DNA from: Chloroflexia bacterium
GTDB lineage: Bacteria > Chloroflexota > Chloroflexia > Thermomicrobiales > JALYUS01
Assembly (NCBI GenBank): GCA_025928215.1
Contig: JAICJW010000323.1
Location: 1 to 5,228 of the forward strand
DNA: 5,228 bases
Reading direction: 5' to 3'
The notes beneath the pieces were generated by a model that saw nothing but the letters and a program-made list of their open reading frames with translations, made no database searches and had not been told where the DNA came from. Positions 1 through 5,099 of this stretch are shown piece after piece; position 1 is the stretch's first letter; each line of letters begins with the position of its first letter. A program made the position numbers and the translations under genes.

Positions 1-1
1 A

Positions 2-130
2 TCGTTGCGATGCCTGAAGCGGCGACTGGTCGATGTTGTCTATCGTCTGTGGTGCAAAGGCGAGGGTGAACTGGTTGGCAAAGAGCCCGCCCACAGAGAA
101 GATTTGGCCCTGTGCAGGTCAGCTGCTTGA
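2..130 (+). CDS. C-terminal tail of an IS110-family-like transposase (5' end outside window)
   Basis: An open frame enters from the left edge and ends at TGA 128-130, giving 42 visible residues. Its beginning reads SLRCLKRRLVDVVYRLW, which resembles the conserved C-terminal end of IS110-family transposases, usually of the form ALRCLKRRLSDVVYRAL. These are DEDD-type recombinases that move insertion sequences and generally lack terminal inverted repeats. The remaining 25 or so residues, rich in E, G and A, do not match anything I recognise and could be a normal tail or a decayed end. The catalytic domains lie outside the window, so I cannot say whether the element is intact. If the call is right, an insertion-sequence end lies just upstream of the cupin promoter. 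The match rests on one short motif. Confidence 0.45.
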   Translation, partial: SLRCLKRRLVDVVYRLWCKGEGELVGKEPAHREDLALCRSAA

Positions 131-161
131 CACGGAAGGCTCACATGAGTCTGCACGGATA

Positions 162-191
162 TTGTCAATCAGCCAGGCAAGCTCCTATACT
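162..191 (+). promoter_or_regulatory. sigma70-like promoter for the cupin gene
   Basis: TTGTCA at 162-167 (5 of 6 against TTGACA) and TATACT at 186-191 (5 of 6 against TATAAT) are separated by 18 bases. Transcription would start near 198, leaving a leader of about 80 bases before the cupin ATG at 278. A perfect TTGACA also occurs at 127-132 but has no acceptable -10 partner at 16-18 bases. Confidence 0.6.
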
Positions 192-277
192 GCGCCACCG
201 CCCGTGACGGCACCAGCGAGCCTCCCCACGTCCCCGCTGGGCCATGCGCCGGACGACGACTACGCAAGGAGGAGAGC

Positions 278-781
278 ATGAGCGCCGCTGAGGCACCACC
301 CTATCTCGTCCGCCCCGCCGACGGCCATCCCGTCCCCACGCTCGGGATGGTGCATAAGGTGGAGCCCGATGGCTACGGCGGTGCCTTATTTATCGCGGAG
401 GGGACGATCCCGCCCGGGATGGCCATCTTCCCGCATACGCACACGCGCGAGGACGAGTGCGCGCTCGTGCTGGCGGGGGAGCTGATGTACGAGATCGGCG
501 ATGCGGTCTTCGCCGCGCCCGCGGGGTCGTACGTGCGCAAGCCGCGGGGGATCGCGCACGCCTTCTGGAATGCGGGGAGCGCACCCGCGCGGGTGATGGA
601 GATCCACACGCCGGGCGGGATGGCGGGCTTCTACGACGAACTGGGGGAGCTGTTCGCGACGCCGGGGCTGGACGAGGGGGAGCGGCGCGCGAGGTGGGAC
701 GCGCTGGCGGGGCGGTACGGGCTGATCAACCACTGGGAGCGGGTGCCGGGATTCCTGGCGCGGCACGGACTGACGCGTTAG
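278..781 (+). CDS. Single-domain cupin protein (QueD-like / Cupin_2 family)
   Basis: This encodes a complete 167-residue small cupin with a metal-binding beta-barrel. Both family motifs are intact. Motif 1, G(X)5HXH(X)4E(X)6G, lies at residues 47-67 with H53, H55 and E60. Motif 2, G(X)5PXG(X)2H(X)3N, lies at residues 83-98 with H94. H53, H55, E60 and H94 are the expected metal ligands. The C-terminal 55 residues form a helical tail (GFYDELGELF near 117-126) of the kind seen in QueD-like cupins annotated as quercetin dioxygenases. The substrate cannot be read from sequence; a small dioxygenase or isomerase, or a non-catalytic cupin, are all possible. No signal peptide is visible, so it is probably cytoplasmic. 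The start is supported by AAGGAGG at 266-272, five bases before the ATG. It appears monocistronic and convergent with the gene at 1131-2222. Confidence 0.88.
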   Translation: MSAAEAPPYLVRPADGHPVPTLGMVHKVEPDGYGGALFIAEGTIPPGMAIFPHTHTREDECALVLAGELMYEIGDAVFAAPAGSYVRKPRGIAHAFWNAGSAPARVMEIHTPGGMAGFYDELGELFATPGLDEGERRARWDALAGRYGLINHWERVPGFLARHGLTR

Positions 782-1009
782 CGCGGTGGCGGATGAGGCG
801 GAAGCGGCGGCCGCCAGGCTCGCAACAACGTCAGAGATTGCGGGAGCATCTTGCGCGGCGCGGCCGGTGCATCGCGCTGTGTCGCGACCACGTACCCATA
901 CGTGCCAGGATCATACAACGTGGGCAGAGGTTTGACAGCCGTCACTGACGGTATGCGTGCAACATCATGTGACCTAGTCCACGGCACCGACTCTCCGGCG
1001 AAACGCGAC

Positions 1010-1037
1010 GATGCCCGCCGGGCGGACACCGGGCATC
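1010..1037. other. GC-rich hairpin in the convergent gap
   Basis: GATGCCCG (1010-1017) is perfectly complementary to CGGGCATC (1030-1037), an 8 bp stem with a 12-base loop. No T-tract follows on either strand, so a terminator role is only possible. It could help end transcription of the cupin gene, 229 bases beyond its stop. Confidence 0.35.
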
Positions 1038-1064
1038 TCGCAGCGTCAACCAACACCGCGGTCC

Positions 1065-1098
1065 GGCGCCGGGGTGCTTGGTTCTGCGCCCCGGCGTC
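1065..1098 (-). terminator. Strong hairpin after the eRF1-like gene, probable transcription end
   Basis: GGCGCCGGGGTGC (1065-1077) pairs with GCGCCCCGGCGTC (1086-1098). This is 13 continuous pairs including two G-T wobbles, around an 8-base loop. It lies 33 bases past the TAG of the minus-strand gene and would form equally well in a transcript running out of the cupin gene. There is no U-tract on either side, so it is not a textbook intrinsic terminator. In high-GC bacteria such hairpins often mark 3' ends, which is the inference here. Confidence 0.45.
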
Positions 1099-1130
1099 TC
1101 GATTGCTCTCGTACACCGCGAAGTAAGCGG

Positions 1131-2222
1131 CTAGTAGCGCGTGACGAGGGCGATGCGCCGATGCACGGTGAGCGAGCCGTCGGGCACGAAGGCGACCGTA
1201 CCGCCCTTCGCGATCACCGTCTCGATAATTTCGTCAACTGCATCGTCGATCGTGCCAGGGAGTGTCGGGGCCTTCACCGGGCGGATCGCCATGCCTGCTG
1301 CGTCTGATCGCGCAGCGTAGGCGAAGCCGGATTCCACCAGCAGCAACTCGCCGCGCCCCTCGGCCGCCGATCGCCAGACCTCCTCGATGCCGGAAACATA
1401 GCGTTGGCCATCGACCGCCGCCGCGAGCGTATCCAGCGCCTGCTGTTGCTGCCGGGCGAGATCCTCCTGCATCACCGGCCAGACGAGCGTCGCGAGATCG
1501 TTCGGGAGCGTCCGGTCGTAGTTGCCGGTCACAGTGCCAACAAGTGTCCCGGCATGCGCCGATACTTCGCGGAAATAGGCGAGGTACCGATCAACCCCGG
1601 TGATCACAAGCGGCAACGGCTCCGCCGCCATCGCCTCGCCGAGTGCTATATCGACGGCCCGGAAGAACTGACGGCGATACTCGTCCCGGTACTCGGATGT
1701 GTGGGTGCCGCGCCCCCCTGGGAGCGGACGGCTGCCGTCCGGACCTGGCCCCTGGTACGTCATCGGGAAGCCGTGCGCATGGACTTCCGTAAGCGTGTCC
1801 CGAAACGCGCGATAGAGGCGCGTCGGCCGCTCGCTGAGCACGAGGACCCAATAGCGGGGGCTTTGCTGTTCGGTGGCGACGAGTGCGCGGGTGGCGAACG
1901 TCTCGTCCACCACGACATGCTCTCGGACCGGGAATGGGAGATGAACGATCCGGGCGATATCCTGATCGAGGAAGAGGGCGAGCCCCGCATCCAGGTGCTC
2001 ATAGTCGATGCTCGCGGCGAGCGCATCGAGTCGGGCGATCAGCGGTGTCCACACGCGCGCCGAACACTCCGACCGCAGGCGCTCCTCCGCCTCGCGCACG
2101 AGATTCGCGACGCGGATCGGGTTCTGGCGATTTTCAGGCCAGCCTTGCTCGGTCGGCACCAGGATCGTGACCGCGGGGAAACCATGGATAGCCTGCAACT
2201 GTGCGATTTCGGATCGGTTCAT
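1131..2222 (-). CDS. Bacterial eRF1-like (baeRF-type) protein
   Basis: This is a 363-residue protein of the bacterial archaeo-eukaryotic release factor group, most like baeRF family 3. The N-terminus has the typical strand VTILVPTEQG (residues 18-27) followed by NPIRVANLVREAEERL (34-49). The middle domain contains PLVITGVDRYLAYF (204-217) and GNYDRTLPNDL (233-243). The C-terminal L7Ae/eRF1-domain-3-like part has GRGELLLVESG (289-299), VAFVPDG (343-349) and the terminal RIALVTRY. eRF1 relatives act on peptidyl-tRNA at the ribosome in termination, rescue or quality control; the precise role of bacterial members is poorly known. In the loop where eRF1 carries GGQ, this protein has a Gly-rich stretch with GGRG at 169-172. 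The frame extends 44 codons upstream, into the preceding gene, but ATG 2222 has a good Shine-Dalgarno and begins the family homology. It is second in an operon, 25 bases after the flavoprotein gene. Confidence 0.78.
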   Translation of the reverse strand: MNRSEIAQLQAIHGFPAVTILVPTEQGWPENRQNPIRVANLVREAEERLRSECSARVWTPLIARLDALAASIDYEHLDAGLALFLDQDIARIVHLPFPVREHVVVDETFATRALVATEQQSPRYWVLVLSERPTRLYRAFRDTLTEVHAHGFPMTYQGPGPDGSRPLPGGRGTHTSEYRDEYRRQFFRAVDIALGEAMAAEPLPLVITGVDRYLAYFREVSAHAGTLVGTVTGNYDRTLPNDLATLVWPVMQEDLARQQQQALDTLAAAVDGQRYVSGIEEVWRSAAEGRGELLLVESGFAYAARSDAAGMAIRPVKAPTLPGTIDDAVDEIIETVIAKGGTVAFVPDGSLTVHRRIALVTRY

Positions 2223-2230
2223 CAAGGTAT

Positions 2231-2236
2231 CCCTCC
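2231..2236 (-). promoter_or_regulatory. Ribosome-binding site fixing the eRF1-like start
   Basis: On the minus strand GGAGGG lies 8 bases before ATG 2222, inside the 25-base gap after the upstream gene's stop. It supports this start over the 44-codon-longer frame, which would begin inside the flavoprotein gene. Confidence 0.75.
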
Positions 2237-2247
2237 AAATAGAGCGT

Positions 2248-2703
2248 TCATCGCTGCTCGAAACGCCCCGTCTTCTCAGTGAGTGTGATGCGATAGATGA
2301 CCGCTTCGTGCTCCGCGGTATCCCCCTGATGCCCGCTCGGCGCGCCGAGGCCATGCGACGGCAGGCTCGTCTCGCTCGCCATCAATGACGAGACCCGGTC
2401 GATGAGGTAGCGCATCGCCTCCGTTGCGTCATCACCATGCAGTTCTTCGTATACTCCCCAGGCGATGACACTCTGCCAGTTGGCCATGTCGACCATGTGG
2501 TCGACCTCGAAGCAGACGTGCGGATCGGCGCGCATCATGCGCACCTTCAAGCCCGCTGCGGAGTGGCCGTAGATGTGGCCGCCATCGTAGGCGTACGTGA
2601 TCGGCACAATGTAGGTGCGTCCGCCGTCATGGCAGCCGATCCGACCAACCAGTTCGGTGCGCAAGACGTGGTCGATCTGCTCTCTGTTCAGTGTTCCGAG
2701 CAT
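2248..2703 (-). CDS. Pyridoxamine 5'-phosphate oxidase-like FMN-binding split-barrel protein
   Basis: This is a 151-residue protein of the flavin-binding split-barrel group, closest in look to the Pyridox_ox_2/NimA-like family. Supporting segments are GRIGCHDGGRTYIVPITYAY (20-39), IYGHSAAGLKVRMMRADPHV (44-63), CFEVD (64-68), and the tryptophan-containing WQSVIAWGVYEEL (76-88). The order glycine turn, VP-x-TYAY strand, HSAxGxK, xNP/ADPxVCFEVD, W-x-SV is characteristic. Members bind FMN, F420 or haem and usually reduce small molecules; NimA relatives reduce nitroimidazoles. The true substrate is unknown, and it is not necessarily a vitamin B6 enzyme. AAGGAGG (2712-2718) sits 8 bases upstream of the ATG, a near-ideal site. 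The C-terminus is charged (LTEKTGRFEQR). It leads a two-gene operon with the eRF1-like gene and has a structured leader. Confidence 0.85.
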   Translation of the reverse strand: MLGTLNREQIDHVLRTELVGRIGCHDGGRTYIVPITYAYDGGHIYGHSAAGLKVRMMRADPHVCFEVDHMVDMANWQSVIAWGVYEELHGDDATEAMRYLIDRVSSLMASETSLPSHGLGAPSGHQGDTAEHEAVIYRITLTEKTGRFEQR

Positions 2704-2729
2704 CCTCAGAACCTCCTTCTATGCGATGA

Positions 2730-2776
2730 CGTATCGAGGTGTGTCGCAGGTGGCACGTCCTTTGTCCCTCGATGCG
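2730..2776 (-). promoter_or_regulatory. Long-stem hairpin in the leader of the flavoprotein operon
   Basis: CGTATCGAGG (2730-2739) pairs with CCTCGATGCG (2767-2776). This is 10 continuous pairs with one G-T wobble, closing a 27-base loop. In the minus-strand transcript it ends 11 bases before the AAGGAGG of the flavoprotein gene. The position suits a translational or attenuation element. No known riboswitch class is recognised, and no convincing promoter was found further upstream. Confidence 0.35.
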
Positions 2777-2926
2777 AAGGCGGGTTACAAGAGCCTCACG
2801 CCTCCCTAAGCGTAGTGTTAGCGGTGTCTCAAATTCGTCTCAGGATCGGGGACGGCACCGCAAAAGCGCGACAAACTTCTGTTGATCGCGGTTCGTGTCC
2901 GCTTCCCGTCGCGGCCCACTGTGTCA

Positions 2927-3058
2927 TCACACGCCATTCTCCGCGCGCACGGCGAGGACGCCGCCGAATTCGATCACGGTAAGCCAGAGATTGGGCAGGT
3001 GACGCTTCGCGTCTTGCGTGGAATACGCCACAACGAAGGCAACAGCGACCTCCGTCAT
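2927..3058 (-). CDS. Small ORF, possible truncated Phd/YefM-like antitoxin remnant
   Basis: This is an unlisted 43-residue frame from ATG 3058 to TGA 2927. Its composition is protein-like (rich in A, V, E, L and poor in R and P), unlike the Arg/Pro-rich frames around it. About 77% of its codons end in G or C. Residues 13-26 (STQDAKRHLPNLW and following) recall the N-terminal motif of Phd-type antitoxins, S-x-x-E/D-A-K-x-x-L-P-x-L. The usual family length is about 80 residues, so it would be truncated. Its ATG overlaps the TGA of another 42-codon frame (3055-3183) by four bases. A further short frame starts at an overlapping TGATG at its end. No good Shine-Dalgarno is visible. It could equally be a chance frame or a decayed gene. 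Confidence 0.25.
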   Translation of the reverse strand: MTEVAVAFVVAYSTQDAKRHLPNLWLTVIEFGGVLAVRAENGV

Positions 3059-3331
3059 TGCATGCGGCTACCCGTCTCGCGAAAGACCGGAAATGCCTGA
3101 TTATCAGCAAAGCGGTCATCCTCATGGCACGGGGCCGGGTAGGGCGTCGCGCACGGCCGCTTGGGTGCGATGGCCGGTTCCATCCCCCCGGCATCACCCA
3201 TATCGCAGGGCGTCAATCGACTTCAGCACGCGCGATCGAGCTGGCCGGGCCGCGTAAACCAGGCGTGCGGGACGGCGAGGCGCGTCGCGCGTACGGAACT
3301 CCTCCGTCGGCGCATACCATTTCGCCCCAAT

Positions 3332-4507
3332 CTACTGCGGTACCCTGGCGATGGCATGCGGCGGCGTGCGATCGTCGCCCGCAGCCGATGGCAGGCGTAA
3401 CGAGGCGCGCCGTTGCATGAACCGCAGCACGTCGCTGCGGGACAGGACGCCGACGAGATGGCCGTCGTCGACGACCGGCAGTTGGTTGACGTCGCCCTGC
3501 CCCATCCGCTCGACCGCGTCGAGCACCGGGTCGTCCGGATGCACCACGATGAGTTGTGTCTCCGGGACCATTACCGCTTCAACATCTGTCCAATCCCATC
3601 GGTCTCGCGCGGTACGCATCACGTCCCGCAGCGTCACGATCCCGACGAAGCGGCCCGCGAGTTGCACTGCCGCGGCGCGCGTATTCTGCGCGAGGAACGT
3701 CGCATTCACGACCTGTGTGAGCGTCTCCCCGACTTGCACGGTGGGGATTTCGCGCGTCATCACCTGCGCCACGGTGATGCCCGCCAACTCGTGCTGAATC
3801 GTGAGTTGCTGCACGCTCGCCTGCGCGCTCGTCAGCACAAACCAGCCGATGAAGGCCAGGATGATTCCGTTGGCGATCATGCCGTTGAATACGAGCATGA
3901 TACCGACAACGATGAAGCCGTAGGCGATCAGCGAGCCGATGCCCGCCGCCACGCGCGTGCCGCGCGTATACGATTTCGTCAGCCCCCAGACGACGGCGCG
4001 CAAGACACGGCCACCATCCATCGGGAAGCCGGGGACGAGATTGAATAGGGCGAGGAGGATGTTCGCCCCACCGAGATAGACCGTGACGCCGCCGAACGGT
4101 ACGCTGATCGGGCGGAGGGCGATAGACAGGCCGAGGAAGAGCGCGCCGAGAAGGAGCGAGGTGAGGGGGCCGGCGATGGCGACCGCGAACTCCTGTGCGG
4201 GTTTCTCCGGTTCGCGCTCGATCTCGGCGAGCCCGCCGATGGGCAGAAGGGTGATCCGGCGCGTATGGATACCGAAGCGCTCGGCGATCAACGCGTGGCC
4301 GACCTCATGGACGATGATGGAGGCGAAGAAGAGCACGGTCGTGATCAGGCCCGCAGCGTAATAGGCCTGTGTGGTCCAGCCCGGGTAGGTGGCAGGGTAG
4401 TACGAGGCCGCGAAGGACCAGAGGAACAGAACGAAGACGATCAGCCAGGTGGGGCTGATGAAGAGCGGGATGCCGCGGATGCTGCCGATGCGGATGGAGC
4501 CGGGCAT
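3332..4507 (-). CDS. M50 site-2 intramembrane metalloprotease with two CBS domains (Rip3-like)
   Basis: This is a 391-residue integral membrane zinc protease. Hydrophobic segments lie near residues 20-33, 48-66, 107-130, 140-160, 188-207 and 209-228. The zinc motif HEVGH is at 67-71, with H67, E68 and H71. The second conserved motif, NLVPGFPMDGGR, is at 156-167, with D164 as the third zinc ligand. Two CBS domains follow in the cytoplasmic tail: about 244-303 (AQVMTREIPTVQVGETLTQV onward) and 308-370 (MVPETQLIVVHPDDPVLDAV onward, with QLPVVDDGHLVGVLSRSDVL). CBS pairs bind adenine nucleotides, so protease activity may be tuned by energy status; this is an inference. Architecture and length match mycobacterial Rip3 (Rv2625c) and bacterial SpoIVFB-type members. 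The natural substrate is unknown; family members cut membrane-bound anti-sigma factors or pro-sigma factors. ATG 4507 is chosen over the longer frame because of its Shine-Dalgarno. Confidence 0.93.
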   Translation of the reverse strand: MPGSIRIGSIRGIPLFISPTWLIVFVLFLWSFAASYYPATYPGWTTQAYYAAGLITTVLFFASIIVHEVGHALIAERFGIHTRRITLLPIGGLAEIEREPEKPAQEFAVAIAGPLTSLLLGALFLGLSIALRPISVPFGGVTVYLGGANILLALFNLVPGFPMDGGRVLRAVVWGLTKSYTRGTRVAAGIGSLIAYGFIVVGIMLVFNGMIANGIILAFIGWFVLTSAQASVQQLTIQHELAGITVAQVMTREIPTVQVGETLTQVVNATFLAQNTRAAAVQLAGRFVGIVTLRDVMRTARDRWDWTDVEAVMVPETQLIVVHPDDPVLDAVERMGQGDVNQLPVVDDGHLVGVLSRSDVLRFMQRRASLRLPSAAGDDRTPPHAIARVPQ

Positions 4508-4514
4508 ACAGGGG

Positions 4515-4520
4515 TCCTTT
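4515..4520 (-). promoter_or_regulatory. Ribosome-binding site fixing the M50 protease start
   Basis: AAAGGA on the minus strand lies 7 bases before ATG 4507. The frame stays open to an ATG at 4579, but that adds 24 polar residues with no family match and lacks a comparable site. Confidence 0.65.
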
Positions 4521-4599
4521 CGTGGCGGATAGAGATATCGGCTCGAACACACGAAGGGGGCGTTCGACCCCGATGCCAAATCGGCGATGCGTGAAACCT

Positions 4600-4628
4600 A
4601 TCTGAACGTACCACTGCGGGTGTAGCAA
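4600..4628 (-). promoter_or_regulatory. Weak candidate promoter for the M50 protease gene
   Basis: On the minus strand TTGCTA (4623-4628) and TCAGAT (4600-4605) are 17 bases apart. Each matches the sigma70 consensus at 4 of 6 positions. The predicted leader is about 85 bases. The palindromes at 4633-4671 lie immediately upstream, where an activator would bind. Chance occurrence is plausible. Confidence 0.28.
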
Positions 4629-4632
4629 ACGC

Positions 4633-4671
4633 GCAACGTTGCCTGTCATCTGCGTCACAGTTGCGTGACAG
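4633..4671. promoter_or_regulatory. Cluster of dyads, candidate operator upstream of the protease promoter
   Basis: GCAACGTTGC (4633-4642) is a perfect 10 bp palindrome. It is followed by CTGTCA (4643-4648) facing TGACAG (4666-4671), and within that GTCAC-N6-GTGAC (4654-4669). Three TGACA/TGACG half-sites occur within 30 bases. The half-site TTGCGTGACA (4661-4670) recurs inverted as TGTCACGCAA at 4809-4818. This spacing resembles a dimeric regulator site, but no known regulator is matched. Confidence 0.35.
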
Positions 4672-4808
4672 TATCGCGTCCGAGACCCGCGCTCGCCGCC
4701 CCGGTGCGTCCGGCCCGCTGGTTCGTAAACCGGCATAGGGCAAGCAGGTCCGCGAGGTCGATCGGGGTGCCACTGCCGATGTATCCGCCCCCGCCGCCAG
4801 TACCTTCT

Positions 4809-4818
4809 TGTCACGCAA
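4809..4818 (+). repeat. Inverted copy of the TTGCGTGACA half-site
   Basis: TGTCACGCAA here is the exact reverse complement of 4661-4670, about 140 bases away. Similarity continues past the core: the next nine bases match the minus-strand copy at six positions. It runs into the palindrome GCAATTGC (4815-4822). Two sites in one divergent intergenic region would fit cooperative or looping binding by one regulator. Confidence 0.35.
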
Positions 4819-4874
4819 TTGCAACGCGTGCTCCGATAGACTTCGGGGAGTGCAGGCATCCCCGCCCGCACGAT

Positions 4875-4898
4875 CCCCCATACCCCCTCCCCCGCCCC
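4875..4898 (-). other. Canonical G-quadruplex motif on the minus strand
   Basis: The plus strand has C5-ATA-C5-T-C5-G-C4 (runs at 4875-4879, 4883-4887, 4889-4893 and 4895-4898). The minus strand therefore has four runs of four to five guanines with loops of 1, 1 and 3 bases, among the most stable G-quadruplex layouts; the plus strand could form an i-motif. It sits about 200 bases upstream of the stress-protein start and 370 bases upstream of the protease start. It overlaps the left arm of the terminator-like hairpin at 4893-4915. Confidence 0.6.
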
Positions 4899-4915
4899 GC
4901 CATCGGGGCGTCTTT
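4893..4915 (+). terminator. Intrinsic terminator-like hairpin with no gene upstream
   Basis: CGCCCCG (4893-4899) pairs perfectly with CGGGGCG (4904-4910) around the four-base loop CCAT, and TCTTT follows immediately. This is a compact rho-independent terminator on the plus strand, although the T-tract is short. No plus-strand gene ends nearby. It would stop a transcript starting somewhere in about 4600-4880, that is, a small RNA or a leader of the stress-protein gene starting 185 bases downstream. Confidence 0.5.
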
Positions 4916-5022
4916 CCGAGATCTCATACACGCGACCAACAGCCCGATTCGGGGACCGGATACGCCCACAGCAACCGCTCGGCGCGGTTTGGCACGGATT
5001 TGCGACATCGCGCCGCGCCCTC

Positions 5023-5038
5023 TGACAGGTTTGTGACA
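5023..5038 (+). promoter_or_regulatory. TGACA direct repeat one helical turn apart before the stress-protein gene
   Basis: TGACA occurs at 5023-5027 and 5034-5038, exactly 11 bases apart, 62-77 bases before the ATG at 5100. The same half-site is in the dyad cluster at 4643-4671. Such phased repeats often bind regulators, but a 5-base word repeated twice may be chance. Confidence 0.25.
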
Positions 5039-5099
5039 CCGCCACGCGTATCGTCGTCTCAATATGACGGGTTCGCGGTGAAGTGAAACGGAGGGCGCC

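Larger units (their letters stand above)
782..1130. other. Non-coding convergent intergenic gap with several dyads
   Basis: No convincing gene is seen between the cupin stop and the stop of the minus-strand eRF1-like gene. The open frames here are arginine- and proline-rich shadows without ribosome-binding sites. Dyads include CACGTA/TACGTG (889-894 and 899-904, four-base loop), the palindrome CCGTCACTGACGG at 939-951, a stem at 1010-1037, and the long hairpin at 1065-1098. An isolated TTGACA at 932-937 has no -10 partner. Confidence 0.6.
2704..3331. other. Long gap between the flavoprotein and M50 protease genes
   Basis: No full-length gene is seen in these 628 bases. They contain the leader hairpin at 2730-2776 and two small overlapping minus-strand frames (3055-3183 and 2927-3058). 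A short plus-strand T-arm-like stem-loop (GCGG TTCGTGT CCGC at 2889-2903) does not extend into a tRNA. A 5 bp stem (ACGGA/TCCGT, 3293-3307) lies just past the protease stop but has no T-tract. The protein-like look of the small frames suggests a decayed gene. Confidence 0.5.
4508..5099. other. Divergent intergenic region between M50 protease and stress-protein genes
   Basis: These 592 bases hold no supported gene; the frames here are proline/arginine-rich shadows. They contain a weak minus-strand promoter (4600-4628), a cluster of dyads at 4633-4671, a second copy of one arm at 4809-4818, and a 6 bp hairpin (CGGGGA/TCCCCG, 4844-4864). A G-quadruplex motif (4875-4898) overlaps a terminator-like hairpin (4893-4915), and TGACA direct repeats lie at 5023-5038. 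No clear promoter for the stress-protein gene was found. Confidence 0.6.

Noticed and set aside
778..1116. A minus-strand frame of 112 codons in the convergent gap
   Set aside because: It passes through the strong hairpin at 1065-1098, overlaps the cupin stop, has no ribosome-binding site and resembles no family.
1404..2282. A 292-codon plus-strand open frame opposite the eRF1-like gene
   Set aside because: It is antisense to a well-supported gene, rich in R, H and E typical of the complement of high-GC codons, and has no family motif or ribosome-binding site.
2740..2776. A DosR-box-like site near GGGACAAAGGAC on the minus strand
   Set aside because: The DosR box needs inverted GGGAC and GTCCC arms; here the second arm is a direct repeat, so the match fails.
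2886..2915. A tRNA 3'-end or attachment-site remnant (T-arm-like GCGG TTCGTGT CCGC)
   Set aside because: The loop lacks the conserved A58, no matching 5' acceptor arm exists upstream, and the anticodon-arm position does not pair and lacks T33.
3413..4048. A 211-codon plus-strand frame opposite the M50 protease
   Set aside because: It is a shadow of the protease codons on the other strand; it is histidine- and arginine-rich with no recognisable fold.
4655..4805. A minus-strand frame of about 50 codons with a protein-like stretch (PIDLADLLALCRFTNQ)
   Set aside because: It has no ATG, GTG or TTG start after the preceding stop, and no homology is recognised. It is probably chance.
4305..5045. 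A 246-codon minus-strand frame crossing the divergent intergenic region into the protease gene
   Set aside because: It runs out of frame through the protease N-terminus and across the G-rich tract. Its composition is Arg/Pro/Gly-rich, with no Shine-Dalgarno.
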